DNA of 64,000 bases, taken from Eubacteriales bacterium. Its GTDB lineage: Bacteria > Bacillota > Clostridia > Lachnospirales > Lachnospiraceae. A model generated the notes under the pieces. The model worked only from the letters and a program-made list of their open reading frames with translations, was not told where the DNA came from and ran no database searches. Positions 35,465-43,672 of this stretch are shown here, in pieces (position 1 is the first letter of the stretch; every line of letters starts with the position of its first letter). A program made the translations under genes and the position numbers. The stretch lies in assembly GCA_030524745.1 (NCBI GenBank), contig JAUNGC010000010.1:50539-114538 (forward strand), read 5' to 3'.

Positions 35465-36381
35465 AAGCCGTAATTTGATAAGAATCCGGAAGCGGTGTCA
35501 ATCAGTTCGTTTTTATAATCCTCCGGCCCGACTACGGTGACCTTATCTCCAAAGCTTAAAAGAAGGGCCTTCCATAATCTTTCCTTTGCGGGAACCTCTA
35601 TCAGGATCTTTGATTTTCCTTCTCCGATGGCGGTGATGGGGCAATCCGGAAAATATTCTTTCACCAGTCCGGTTTCCGCATCGGAAAAATGTACCTCGAT
35701 CGGAATGCAGGTTTTATAATATGCCTGCTCGGATTCCTTCATGAGCTGTTCCACATTGCCGTGCGGAATCTGCGATTTGCGTTCCAGTATTGTCAAATCC
35801 TGCATGCGGGCAACCTTGAAGGTACGATATTCCTTTGTTTTTGCAGAGTAAGCAAAAAGATACCAGGCATACCATTTATAGTGAATCGCCAGCGGTTCTG
35901 CCTCCTGACGGGACTGCTCGCCTCTGGCGTTGCGGTATGAAAATGAGATAAACTGCTTGGAACCAATGGCATTTTCCAGCATGCTGTTCATGTCCTGCAC
36001 CTGCCGGTTTTCTTTTGTTACGCCAAAGTCCCAGAAGACCTTCTGGCCGCCTTCTTTTTCCACAATTGCATTATACTTCTCAATCAGGCTGTTTAAGGTA
36101 TCGCTGGAATAGGAGGTTGCGAGACTTTCCAATGCTCTGATAATCATTTGCTGTTCATCGGCGCGGATATCTGCGTTTTTCATTTTGTAGGAAGGCAAAA
36201 CAGAGTATCCGCCCTGTTTTCCGGCGGAAGCATACACGGGAATCCCGATTGCGGAGATGCTGGTCATATCCCGCTGTATCGTCCGGACGGAAACATGAAA
36301 CCTTTCCGCCAGATAGCTGGCAGGAACATTATCGTGGTTGATTAAATAAATGATGATTTCAAGAATCCGGTCTGTTTTCAT
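35461..36381 (-). CDS. WYL-domain transcriptional regulator (HTH_11)
   Basis: 306-aa regulator with an N-terminal winged helix-turn-helix (KTDRILEIIIYLIN through AERFHVSVRTIQRDM) and a central WYL domain (EAEPLAIHYKWYAWYLFAYS, with the W-Y-x-x-Y signature), then a C-terminal WCX-type part (LLLSFGDKVTVVGPEDY). WYL domains sense small ligands or nucleic acid. The frame opens at 36396 with a TTG that overlaps the ribosome site; the ATG at 36381 with GAGGAA 8 bp ahead is preferred. It is followed by a coupled MFS exporter, a common drug-response pairing. Confidence 0.9.
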   Translation of the reverse strand: MKTDRILEIIIYLINHDNVPASYLAERFHVSVRTIQRDMTSISAIGIPVYASAGKQGGYSVLPSYKMKNADIRADEQQMIIRALESLATSYSSDTLNSLIEKYNAIVEKEGGQKVFWDFGVTKENRQVQDMNSMLENAIGSKQFISFSYRNARGEQSRQEAEPLAIHYKWYAWYLFAYSAKTKEYRTFKVARMQDLTILERKSQIPHGNVEQLMKESEQAYYKTCIPIEVHFSDAETGLVKEYFPDCPITAIGEGKSKILIEVPAKERLWKALLLSFGDKVTVVGPEDYKNELIDTASGFLSNYGL

Positions 36382-36428
36382 TGCATGATTCCTCAATTCA
36401 AAATTTCTTTTATCATACCATATTGTAG

Positions 36429-36444
36429 CGACAACTGTATGTCG
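36429..36444. promoter_or_regulatory. Short inverted repeat upstream of the WYL regulator
   Basis: CGACA and TGTCG arms separated by 6 nt, lying between the aminotransferase stop and the WYL start codon. It is the right place for an operator of the WYL regulator, but this is a position-based guess. Confidence 0.35.
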
Positions 36445-36452
36445 TAAATAAA

Positions 36453-37643
36453 TTATTTTAGCAGCTCTTTCAGCAAATTTCCCAGCCTGCGGATTCCTTC
36501 CCGGATGGTTTCACAGTCGGCATTGGTGTAGTTAAGACGCATTGTGTTGGCATTTTCGATCCCGATATAGAAAGGGTCGCCCGGAACGAATGCGACTTTT
36601 TTCTCCAAAGCTTTCGGAAACAGGGACATAGCGCTGATCCCCTCCGGAAGCGTTACCCACAAAAACATGCCGCCGTGCGGTTTCGTGTACTTTACTGCGG
36701 GCGGGAAATACCGGTCCATGGCATCCGTCATCGCCTGTGCCTGCTTTTGATACAGCGCCTTTATTTTGGCAATATGGAGATCCAGATCATTGTTTTTCAA
36801 ATAATCCCAGATGACATATTGAGAGAAGATATTGGTGTGCAGGTCGCCGGCTTCTTTTGCAATCGACAGGTATTTCAGCAATTCGGTGTTTTCGGAAATG
36901 ATAAATCCTGTCCGCATGCCCGGCGTTACCGTCTTTGAAAAAGTTCCGAGCAGGATACTGTTGGGAAGCTTTCCGGCCCCGATGTAGGGCTGATGTTCTC
37001 CATCAAAACATAATTCCCCATAAGGATCATCTTCTATGAAAACGACATCCCGGTCCTTCACAATTTCATAGATGCGTTTTCTGTTTTCGGCGGAATAAGT
37101 GAGACCGGTCGGATTCTGAAAATTGGGAATTGCGTAAATGAATTTCACGGGATTCTGCAATGCCCTCTCAAGCTGTTGCGGATTCATGCCGTCCTGCGTC
37201 AGTTCGATTGGATAAAAGACAGGCTGCTGCAGGGAAAAAGCCTGTATTGCGGCGAGGTAGGTAGGTTTTTCCACAATTACGCCGTCTCCCTTGTCGAGCA
37301 GGACTTTGCCGACGAGGTCGAGAGCCTGCTGAGAACCGGTCGTAATGATGACATTGTCTGCTGTAAGAGGAAGATCAAAAAGCCGATTGTATCTGTCCGC
37401 GATATATTGTCTGAGCTGCGGCAGGCCTGCTGTAACCGAGTATTGAAATACATTGCTTCCGTAAGTCCTCACGACGCGTTCCACAGATTGTAAAAGTTCC
37501 TCCTGCGGGAAAGAAACCGGATTTGGAAGCCCGCCCGCGAAGGAGATAACGTCCGGATCGGAAGCGGCTTTTAAAATTCCTCTGACGAAGGACGGCGGAG
37601 TCGCTTTTATGCCCTCGGATAATAAATTCTCTGTATTCATCAT
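36453..37643 (-). CDS. PLP-dependent aminotransferase (2-aminoadipate/LysN-like)
   Basis: 396-aa class I/II aminotransferase in the group annotated as 2-aminoadipate or aromatic/branched-chain transaminases. Marks: ISFAGGLPNPVSFP, TTGSQQALDLVGKVLLDKGD, FIYAIPNFQNPTGLTY and FIEDDPYGEL, then the Schiff-base lysine in LLGTFSKTVTPGMRTG. The ATG at 37643 follows GGAGGTATAC. It is divergent from a MocR regulator and shares a control region with it, so it is probably the MocR target. Preferred substrate cannot be read from sequence. Confidence 0.9.
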   Translation of the reverse strand: MMNTENLLSEGIKATPPSFVRGILKAASDPDVISFAGGLPNPVSFPQEELLQSVERVVRTYGSNVFQYSVTAGLPQLRQYIADRYNRLFDLPLTADNVIITTGSQQALDLVGKVLLDKGDGVIVEKPTYLAAIQAFSLQQPVFYPIELTQDGMNPQQLERALQNPVKFIYAIPNFQNPTGLTYSAENRKRIYEIVKDRDVVFIEDDPYGELCFDGEHQPYIGAGKLPNSILLGTFSKTVTPGMRTGFIISENTELLKYLSIAKEAGDLHTNIFSQYVIWDYLKNNDLDLHIAKIKALYQKQAQAMTDAMDRYFPPAVKYTKPHGGMFLWVTLPEGISAMSLFPKALEKKVAFVPGDPFYIGIENANTMRLNYTNADCETIREGIRRLGNLLKELLK

Positions 37644-37669
37644 GTATACCTCCATTCTGATTGTTGCTT

Positions 37670-37698
37670 ATTGTAATCTTGAACCGGAAAGGAAACAA
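37670..37698 (-). promoter_or_regulatory. Promoter of the aminotransferase gene
   Basis: Minus-strand TTGTTT (-35), 17-nt spacer, TACAAT (-10, 5 of 6), giving a start near 37664, about 20 bp before the ATG. It overlaps the divergent MocR promoter. Confidence 0.65.
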
Positions 37699-37707
37699 TG
37701 ATAAAAT
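37679..37707 (+). promoter_or_regulatory. Promoter of the MocR-type gene
   Basis: Plus-strand TTGAAC (-35), 17-nt spacer, TAAAAT (-10, 5 of 6). The -10 is partly inside the 23-bp palindrome, so the MocR protein bound there would block its own promoter. Confidence 0.65.
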
Positions 37708-37745
37708 TGTATGACATACAATTTTGAATATTAATGACATACAAT
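37703..37745. promoter_or_regulatory. Operator: 23-bp perfect palindrome plus direct repeat
   Basis: Arms AAAATTGTATG and its exact complement flank a central A (37703-37725). ATGACATACAAT occurs within it at 37711-37722 and again at 37734-37745, i.e. a direct repeat 23 bp apart. MocR-type regulators such as GabR and PdxR bind direct repeats between divergent genes. The palindrome covers the -10 of the MocR gene and lies just upstream of the -35 of the aminotransferase promoter. Confidence 0.8.
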
Positions 37746-37772
37746 CTGGAGAAAAAGACAAGGAAGGATATT

Positions 37773-39155
37773 ATGCCGGTAAATTCATTTGACAATTATC
37801 CAATGAACTGGAAGCCTGATTTGAGTAAAACGTCAGGGCCCAAATACATGGCGTTGGCAAAGCTTCTGGAAGAAGATATCAGGTGCGGAAAACTAAAAGC
37901 GGGTACAAAGCTGCCGCCTCAGCGGGAACTTGCGGATTTTCTGGATTTGAATCTGAGCACGATATCCAAAGTGTATAAATTATGTGAGCAGAAAGGCTTG
38001 CTTTCCGCGGCCGTTGGCAACGGCACTTATGTCTCCAGCGACGCCGCCGCTGAACATGTGCTGCTTTGTCAGAAAGAGAATTCACATATGATTGAGATGG
38101 GCGCGATTGTTCCCTTTGTGACAGGCAATTTAAAGGTGAAGCAATACACGGAAAATCTGCTGAAAAAACCGGATGCTTTACAGTTATTTTCCTACGGAGC
38201 GCCGGAAGGTACGAAGCGGCAGCGCCAGGCAGGGGTCGTATGGATGCAAAAATCAGGATTTTGTACGGATGCTGCTCATATTGTTCCGGCCGCCGGAGGA
38301 CAAAACGCGCTTATGGCCGCTTTGGGAGCGCTTTTTGAAATCGGCGATAAAATCGGAACAGAGCCCATGACTTATCCCGGCGTAAAAACGGCGGCAAAGC
38401 TGCTCGGCATCCATTTACTTCCTGTCCAATGCGACCGCAACGAAATCACAGAGGCCGGAATTCGTTATGCGCTGCAGAATGAAAATATAAAAGGCCTGTA
38501 TGTCATTCCCGATTATCAGAATCCTACGGCGCATATCATGTCCCTGGAAACGAGAAAGATGATTGCGGATGTGGCCAGAGAGAAAAATCTGCTTGTCATA
38601 GAGGACGGCATCAACAATCTTCTGGAAGAAAATCCGATGCCTCCCATCGCCGCCTTCGCGCCGCAGAAGGTGGTTTACATATCCAGCCTCTCCAAAACCA
38701 TTTCTCCGGGACTTCGGACCGCCTTTATTCATGTTCCCGATCCGTACCATGAAAAACTGGTGACGGCTCTGTATTCTATGAATATTTCTATTTCACCGCT
38801 GCTTGCAACGGTATCTGCAGCTTTGATTGAGGACGGAACCGCTGATGAAATCATTGCGGAACGCCAAAAGGGTATCAAAGAGCGGAATCTTATCATTAAC
38901 GAAGCGCTGGACGGATTTGTGACGCCAGGCGGGCTTACTGCGCCGCTCCGGTATATACAGTTGCCGGAATATTTCACGGGAAAAAGCTTTGAAATTTGTG
39001 CAAGACAGGCGGGAGTGGAGGTTTATGGAGCGGAGCGCTTTTCCGTGGGGAACAGGCCGCCTCAAAAAGCGGTCAGAATTTCCGTAACAACGCCGCCCAC
39101 GATAGAAGAACTGGCGGAAGGCGCAAGACGGCTGGGAGAATTGCTTCGGCAGTAG
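37773..39155 (+). CDS. MocR-family regulator (GntR HTH fused to aminotransferase)
   Basis: 460-aa regulator with an N-terminal GntR winged helix-turn-helix (MALAKLLEEDIRCGKLKAGT then LPPQRELADFLDLNLSTISK) and a fold-type I aminotransferase domain, with PDYQNPTAHIMSLETRKMI, VIEDGINNLLEE and a PLP lysine in ISSLSKTISPGLRTAF. Such proteins use bound PLP or a PLP-amino acid adduct to switch transcription. The frame opens at 37734 but the ATG at 37773 follows GGAAGGATATT. It is divergent from an aminotransferase gene, the classic MocR target arrangement, and faces a palindromic operator. Confidence 0.92.
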   Translation: MPVNSFDNYPMNWKPDLSKTSGPKYMALAKLLEEDIRCGKLKAGTKLPPQRELADFLDLNLSTISKVYKLCEQKGLLSAAVGNGTYVSSDAAAEHVLLCQKENSHMIEMGAIVPFVTGNLKVKQYTENLLKKPDALQLFSYGAPEGTKRQRQAGVVWMQKSGFCTDAAHIVPAAGGQNALMAALGALFEIGDKIGTEPMTYPGVKTAAKLLGIHLLPVQCDRNEITEAGIRYALQNENIKGLYVIPDYQNPTAHIMSLETRKMIADVAREKNLLVIEDGINNLLEENPMPPIAAFAPQKVVYISSLSKTISPGLRTAFIHVPDPYHEKLVTALYSMNISISPLLATVSAALIEDGTADEIIAERQKGIKERNLIINEALDGFVTPGGLTAPLRYIQLPEYFTGKSFEICARQAGVEVYGAERFSVGNRPPQKAVRISVTTPPTIEELAEGARRLGELLRQ

Positions 39156-39213
39156 AGTTGGTAATTGCCAATGAAAAAGAATGATCGAAAAGGGAAAAAG
39201 GAGGAAGCGTATC

Positions 39214-39861
39214 ATGAATTTAAGCATCAGGAAAATGTCGCCTGAACTTGCGGATGATTATTTTGATTTTTTTGATAACCGGGCGTTTTCGGATAATTCG
39301 CCCTATTATCCCTGCTACTGCAATGCGTTTCAGATGACGGAGCAGCAGATAAAAGAAGAGTTTTTTGAACAGGCGAAGATCATCGGCGGCGGAAAAGAAG
39401 GACAGAGAATTGCGATTCGCAGGTCTGCCAAACGAATGGTGGAACAGGGAATCATTCAGGGATATCTGGCCTATGACGATGGAATTTCCGTAGGCTGGTG
39501 CAATGCAAATGACAAAAAACGCTATATGCGGGTGGGGGAATTCAGTCTGGATGCCGTCCCTGCAAAAGAAGAGTTTTCTGCTTCAGATGACGGAACGAAG
39601 AAAATCAAATCGATCGTCTGTTTTGAAATTGCGCCTTCTCATCGCGGAAGGGGAATTGCGGCAGCCCTGCTGAAACGGGTGTGCGAGGATGCGAAAGCGG
39701 AAGGCTATGATAAGGTGGAAGTTTATCCGGTCATGCGGGATACCTATGAAACGCTGGATTTTACCGGGCCGGTACATCTGTATGAAAAAGCTGGATTTAT
39801 CCGTGTGGCGCAGCAAGGGAAAAAGCTGATTATGCAAAAGGATCTGATGAGGGAGGTTTAA
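39214..39861 (+). CDS. GNAT-family N-acetyltransferase
   Basis: 215-aa acetyltransferase-like protein. The acetyl-CoA binding segment reads FEIAPSHRGRGIAAALLKRV (motif A, RxxGxG/A), and a C-terminal YEKAGF motif is present. The longer N-terminus (YFDFFDNRAFSDNSPYYPCY) occurs in a GNAT subgroup of Clostridia. The ATG at 39214 follows AAAGGAGGAAG. Substrate is unknown. It sits just after the MocR gene and 4 bp before the DUF1810 gene, so it may be cotranscribed with one or both. Confidence 0.88.
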   Translation: MNLSIRKMSPELADDYFDFFDNRAFSDNSPYYPCYCNAFQMTEQQIKEEFFEQAKIIGGGKEGQRIAIRRSAKRMVEQGIIQGYLAYDDGISVGWCNANDKKRYMRVGEFSLDAVPAKEEFSASDDGTKKIKSIVCFEIAPSHRGRGIAAALLKRVCEDAKAEGYDKVEVYPVMRDTYETLDFTGPVHLYEKAGFIRVAQQGKKLIMQKDLMREV

Positions 39862-39865
39862 GTTT

Positions 39866-40288
39866 ATGAGTAATTTTAATTTGGACCGTTTTGTGGAAGC
39901 GCAAAAATCGGATTATTCTGCGGCGTTGCAGGAAATCAGAAACGGAAGGAAGCGCACACATTGGATCTGGTATATTTTTCCGCAGATTGCAGGATTGGGG
40001 CAAAGTTCCATATCAAAATATTATGCGATAAGCGGTTTGGAGGAAGCGCGGGCATATCTGGAAGTCCCTTCTTTAAGGGCCAATTTATTAGAGATATCAA
40101 ATGCTCTTCTTGCCCTGAAAGCTGATGATCCGGGAGCGGTGATGGGATGCCCTGACGATATGAAACTGAAATCTTCGATGACTCTGTTTGCGGAAGCAGA
40201 TCCGGAATGTGAAGTGTTTAAAAAAGTTCTGGATAAGTTTTTTCATGGGGAAAAGGACGGAAGAACAATAGAAATTTTGCGGAACTAG
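39866..40288 (+). CDS. DUF1810 family protein
   Basis: 140-aa soluble protein of the DUF1810 family. The signature FVEAQKSDYSAALQEIRNGR and THWIWYIFPQIAGLGQSS with KYYAISGLEEARAYLE is unmistakable. Members occur widely in bacteria and fungi; the biochemical role is not established. Complete length for the family. It begins with ATG at 39866 after GGGAGGTTTAAG, 4 bp after the acetyltransferase stop. Confidence 0.92.
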   Translation: MSNFNLDRFVEAQKSDYSAALQEIRNGRKRTHWIWYIFPQIAGLGQSSISKYYAISGLEEARAYLEVPSLRANLLEISNALLALKADDPGAVMGCPDDMKLKSSMTLFAEADPECEVFKKVLDKFFHGEKDGRTIEILRN

Positions 40289-40448
40289 AGTGACACAAGT
40301 GCGGAGAAGTCCGTTCTGATTTTGAAATTTTACCTGCCATATTTTCCTTCTGGGGAATGAAAATTGGGCGGGAAGTGCGTATGGACCGGGCAAAAGAAGA
40401 AAACTCTTATAAAGAACAAAAACAGATGCATGATTGGCGGGGACACAT

Positions 40449-41072
40449 ATGGGCAAGAATGAAAAGTGGCTTCAGTGGGCAGTGGAATTACAGAGCCTTG
40501 CACAGGCCGGATTATTTTATGGGAAAGATAAATTTGATCTGGAAAGATACGAACGAATCCGGGAAATTTCTGCGGAAATGATCCAATATAAAACGGACAT
40601 ACCGCTGGAAAAAGTAAAGGATCTTTTCTGCTGTGAAACCGGTTATCAAACCCCGAAACTGGATACGAGAGCCGCGATTTTCAAAGATGAAAAAATACTG
40701 CTGGTAAAAGAGAATGATGGAACATGGTCTTTGCCCGGCGGATGGGTGGATGTCGATGTTTCCGTAAAAGAAAACGCGATTAAAGAAGTAAAAGAAGAGG
40801 CCGGGCTGGATGTGACCGCGGATCTGGTGATTGCCGTTCAGGACAGAGACAAACACAATTGGCCCGCATACGCATATAAAATATGTAAAGTGTTCATTTT
40901 GTGTTCCGTTATCGGAGGCAGCTTTGAGGAAAACCCGGAAACTGTGGATTGCGGTTATTTCGGACTGGAAGAGTTGCCTGAGAATCTGGCGGTGGAGAAA
41001 AACACTTACGAGCAGATAAAAATGTGTTTTGACGCCCTGCGCGCAGAACACTGGATTACACAATTCGATTAG
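40449..41072 (+). CDS. Nudix hydrolase with N-terminal helical domain
   Basis: 207-aa Nudix protein with an N-terminal domain (WLQWAVELQSLAQAGLFYGK) that often precedes Nudix domains in ADP-ribose pyrophosphatase-like proteins. The Nudix box is LPGGWVDVDVSVKENAIKEV followed by KEEAG: the C-terminal REUxEE part is kept as KEVKEE, but the usual first glutamate (GX5E) is a valine. The subgroup with DVxxSxxEN in this place probably still binds metal through other acids. A frame opens at 40434, and the ATG at 40449 follows GGCGGGG. The 160-bp gap ahead holds no gene I can support. Confidence 0.85.
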   Translation: MGKNEKWLQWAVELQSLAQAGLFYGKDKFDLERYERIREISAEMIQYKTDIPLEKVKDLFCCETGYQTPKLDTRAAIFKDEKILLVKENDGTWSLPGGWVDVDVSVKENAIKEVKEEAGLDVTADLVIAVQDRDKHNWPAYAYKICKVFILCSVIGGSFEENPETVDCGYFGLEELPENLAVEKNTYEQIKMCFDALRAEHWITQFD

Positions 41073-41118
41073 AATACAAAATCACAGAAAAGAAATTATA
41101 AAAACAGGAAGCAGAAAT

Positions 41119-41155
41119 AAAGAGGCACGCTGTCGGTATAACAGAGCGCCTCTTT
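41119..41155. terminator. Bidirectional terminator
   Basis: Stem AAAGAGGC / GCCTCTTT with part of the inner sequence also pairing (CTGT with ACAG). T and A runs flank the arms. It separates the Nudix gene from the convergent small membrane protein gene. Confidence 0.75.
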
Positions 41156-41179
41156 TCGCCATAACGATTTTGCAGGTAA

Positions 41180-41659
41180 TTATTTGATCGGTTTTGCGCC
41201 CGCCTTTTCCTGAAGTTTTTCCACGTTGCGCTTGAGCCATCCCTTTTTCTTTGCGTTCTGGGGCGGCGTCAGGCTGCCGCGGATTCCTTTGACGTTTGTC
41301 AGATAGATGCCGCTGATCGTTGCTTTCACTTCCTTTTTCACCGGAACCAGATCAAAAATTTTCTCGTCGGAAACGAGCGTTACAATCTGCGGACCAATCT
41401 TCGCTTTCACGATCGGAAGCTTGGAACCGCGCATCAGTTTCGGCGTGTTGTCCAGCACTGCCTGAGGCAATCCGGCGTCTTTGAGTTTCATCCTTTTTTT
41501 ATCGATAACCAGCATCGTTACATTCTGCTTATAAGCTTCGATCTGCTGCTGCTGTTCTGCCTGTTTCTTCTCCGCCTTCTTACCGAGGAAATAGAGGACG
41601 ACGACGGCGACGATTAACACGGCCAGAATAATAAGTAATACCCAAGTCCAGGTAGGCAT
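41180..41659 (-). CDS. Single-pass membrane protein with cytoplasmic domain, unknown function
   Basis: 159-aa protein that I do not recognise as a named family. One N-terminal TM helix (about residues 5-25) is followed by a glutamine/lysine-rich coiled coil (KKAEKKQAEQQQQIEAYKQ), a compact beta-rich part with DKKRMKLKDAGLPQAVL and a basic C-terminal tail (AKKKGWLKRNVEKLQEKAG). The arrangement fits a membrane-tethered cytoplasmic protein. It is monocistronic, ends at a terminator, and starts at an ATG with GGAGGA 11 bp ahead. Confidence 0.65.
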   Translation of the reverse strand: MPTWTWVLLIILAVLIVAVVVLYFLGKKAEKKQAEQQQQIEAYKQNVTMLVIDKKRMKLKDAGLPQAVLDNTPKLMRGSKLPIVKAKIGPQIVTLVSDEKIFDLVPVKKEVKATISGIYLTNVKGIRGSLTPPQNAKKKGWLKRNVEKLQEKAGAKPIK

Positions 41660-41777
41660 AATGTGGGTTCCTCCTTAAATGTGTCAGATGCTGCAAACGC
41701 CAGCGCCATACCGGCCAACAGGCTTACAGCTCACAAAATATCTTAGCAGAATTTCACGTTTTAGACAAGGAGTTTTC

Positions 41778-41806
41778 TTGAAGTTTGAAAGGGAATGATA
41801 TATAAT
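41778..41806 (+). promoter_or_regulatory. cls: Sigma-A-type promoter of cls
   Basis: TTGAAG (-35), 17-nt spacer, perfect TATAAT (-10). The start site would fall near 41813, giving a 5' UTR of about 265 nt that contains both copies of the hairpin-rich repeat. Confidence 0.8.
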
Positions 41807-41823
41807 GTCCGGAAAGGGCAGAG

Positions 41824-41884
41824 CCAAATGGTGAAAAGAACAGAGACCAAGCTTGCTTGAGGATCTGTTCTTCTCACCATTTGG
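41824..41884. repeat. Long hairpin within the cls leader
   Basis: Arms of 20 bp with a single mismatch (41824-41843 and 41865-41884, starting CCAAATGGTGA) form a strong hairpin in the probable cls 5' UTR. The outer GGGCAGAG at 41816-41823 can pair with CTCTGCCC at 41934-41941, enclosing the hairpin and a second one (AGCGTGG...CCACGCT). Confidence 0.7.
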
Positions 41885-42057
41885 CGAGCGAAGCGAGCGT
41901 GGGAAAGCGCTAGCTTTACCACGCTCTGCCCGTCGGGCGGGAAGAAAAGACCAGAAACCAAGCTTGCTTGAGGATCTGTTCTTCTCACCATTTGGCGAGC
42001 GAAGCGAGCGTGGGAAAGCGCTAGCTTTACCACGCTCTGCCCGCAGGGCGGGAAGAA
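41846..42057. repeat. Two tandem 101-bp repeats, period 111 bp, in the cls leader
   Basis: Copies at 41846-41946 and 41957-42057 differ at only two bases (CCGTCGGG versus CCGCAGGG). Each contains the hairpin arm CTGTTCTTCTCACCATTTGG, the motif GCGAGCGAAGCGAGCG and a second hairpin CGTGG...CCACG. Reading frames on both strands through this region are by-products. The repeats fill the gap from the promoter at 41778 to cls at 42080; the gap 41660-41777 holds nothing I can support beyond the upstream end of the divergent gene. Confidence 0.85.
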
Positions 42058-42079
42058 GTGCGTTGGAAAGGAGTGCGGA

Positions 42080-43561
42080 ATGCTTGAAATCTTAAACATC
42101 TGCTGGGAATATATCGGCCAGGCGTTTTCCTTTCTCGGCAGGCATATGCTCGTGTGGAACTTCCTCTTTTCCGTAATCATTGTTTTTTTTCAGCGCAAGG
42201 AGCCGAAGTCCGCGTGGGCGTGGCTGTTAGTTATCAATGCGCTGCCGGGCATCGGGTTTTTGCTGTATCTGCTTGCCGGGACGGATATGCACAAGCGCAA
42301 GATGTTCAAGATCAAAGGAATTGAGGAACAGGTTAACGAAGCCGTGCGCAAGCAGGAATACAGCGTGCGAAGCAGAGAACTGGAGGAGGCGAATCCGCAA
42401 CTGCAGGGATTTTCCGATCTGGTATATTTTAATCTGAAGAGTTCCGGAGCGATGCTGACGGAAGATAATGAGGTGCGGATTTTTACGGACGGAAATGAAA
42501 AGTTCGACGCGCTGATTGAGGATATCCGCCATGCGCAGAAATATATCTTTTTACAATATTATATTATCAAAAATGACGTTTTATTTAACCGCATTCGGGA
42601 AGTCCTGGTTGAAAAGGCGGCGGAAGGCGTGGAAGTGCGCGTGATCTTTGACGCCATGGGGTGCCGGAGTGTGCAGAAGAAATTCTGGAAGGAATTGAAA
42701 AAGCAGGGGATCCACATCGCGGAGTTTTTTCCCGCATTGTTCGGCAGACTGCATTTACGCGTTAATTACCGCAATCACAGAAAAATCGTGATTATCGATG
42801 GAAAAATCGGATATGTGGGCGGTTTTAATATCGGAAAAGAATATATCGGTCTGGATCCCAAATTCGGACACTGGAGAGACACCCACCTGCGCATCTGCGG
42901 CAGCGCGGTGACGGCGCTTCTGGTACGCTACATTCAGGACTGGGATTATGCGGCAAAGGAAAATTTGTTCACGAATCCGGAATATATTGTTTATCCGGAT
43001 GAAAAGTGCGGCGATATCAAAATGCAGATCATTTCCAGCGGTCCGGATTCCGTTTCCCAGAATATCCGCGATAACTATCTGCGCCTGATTCACAAGGCAA
43101 AAAGGAGCATTTATATTCAGACTCCTTACTTTATACCGGATGAAGCGATTCAGACGGCGCTGTTGGTAGCGGTCTATTCAGGCGTGGAAGTGAATGTGAT
43201 GATTCCCTGCAAGCCGGATCATCCCTTTGTATACTGGGCAACGATGTCATATATCGGGGAACTGATTATGGCGGGTGCAAACTGTTATACTTATAATAAC
43301 GGGTTTCTGCACGCAAAAGGGGTATCAATAGATGGAGAAGCATGTTGCTACGGAACGGCTAACATGGATATCCGCAGCTTTTCCCTGAATTTTGAAGTGA
43401 ACGCCATGATTTATGACGAGAAAACCGCACAGGAGATGGAGCGGATTTTCCGGGAAGATCTGAAGCTTTGCACGCGGATCTCGCAGGATATGTATAAGGG
43501 AAGATCGCTGTGGCTCCGGTTTAAAGAACAGGTGTGCCGTCTGCTTTCACCGGTATTGTAA
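42080..43561 (+). CDS. cls: Cardiolipin synthase (PLD family)
   Basis: 493-aa membrane enzyme that joins two phosphatidylglycerols into cardiolipin plus glycerol. It has two N-terminal TM helices (about residues 15-37 and 45-65, PSWAW-like region KSAWAWLLVINALPG) and two phospholipase D HKD motifs: HRKIVIIDGKIGYVGGFN and HAKGVSIDGEACCYGTANMD. Both Hx K x4 D triads are intact. The length is normal for Gram-positive Cls. It starts at ATG 42080 after GAAAGGAGTGCGGA and has a long leader with tandem hairpin repeats, which may influence its expression or mRNA stability. Confidence 0.95.
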   Translation: MLEILNICWEYIGQAFSFLGRHMLVWNFLFSVIIVFFQRKEPKSAWAWLLVINALPGIGFLLYLLAGTDMHKRKMFKIKGIEEQVNEAVRKQEYSVRSRELEEANPQLQGFSDLVYFNLKSSGAMLTEDNEVRIFTDGNEKFDALIEDIRHAQKYIFLQYYIIKNDVLFNRIREVLVEKAAEGVEVRVIFDAMGCRSVQKKFWKELKKQGIHIAEFFPALFGRLHLRVNYRNHRKIVIIDGKIGYVGGFNIGKEYIGLDPKFGHWRDTHLRICGSAVTALLVRYIQDWDYAAKENLFTNPEYIVYPDEKCGDIKMQIISSGPDSVSQNIRDNYLRLIHKAKRSIYIQTPYFIPDEAIQTALLVAVYSGVEVNVMIPCKPDHPFVYWATMSYIGELIMAGANCYTYNNGFLHAKGVSIDGEACCYGTANMDIRSFSLNFEVNAMIYDEKTAQEMERIFREDLKLCTRISQDMYKGRSLWLRFKEQVCRLLSPVL

Positions 43562-43672
43562 GGCGGGGGATTTTGTGTTAGAATGATGGATATTCGGCCA
43601 TGATAAAACAGTGGGAAATTGTTTTTGTATGAAACTAAGAAAGATTTCCAAAAAGCGATGAGGAGAGTTATG

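Noticed and set aside
40357-40581. 74-codon frame between DUF1810 and the Nudix gene
   Set aside because: It runs into the Nudix gene in another frame and shows no domain or conserved pattern.
41846-42057. CRISPR array
   Set aside because: Only two repeats of 101 bp separated by 10 bp, with no spacers of regular length and no cas genes.
41761-42180. Frames on both strands through the tandem repeats (up to 139 codons)
   Set aside because: They simply translate the tandem repeat twice; no start context, and they overlap the cls start.
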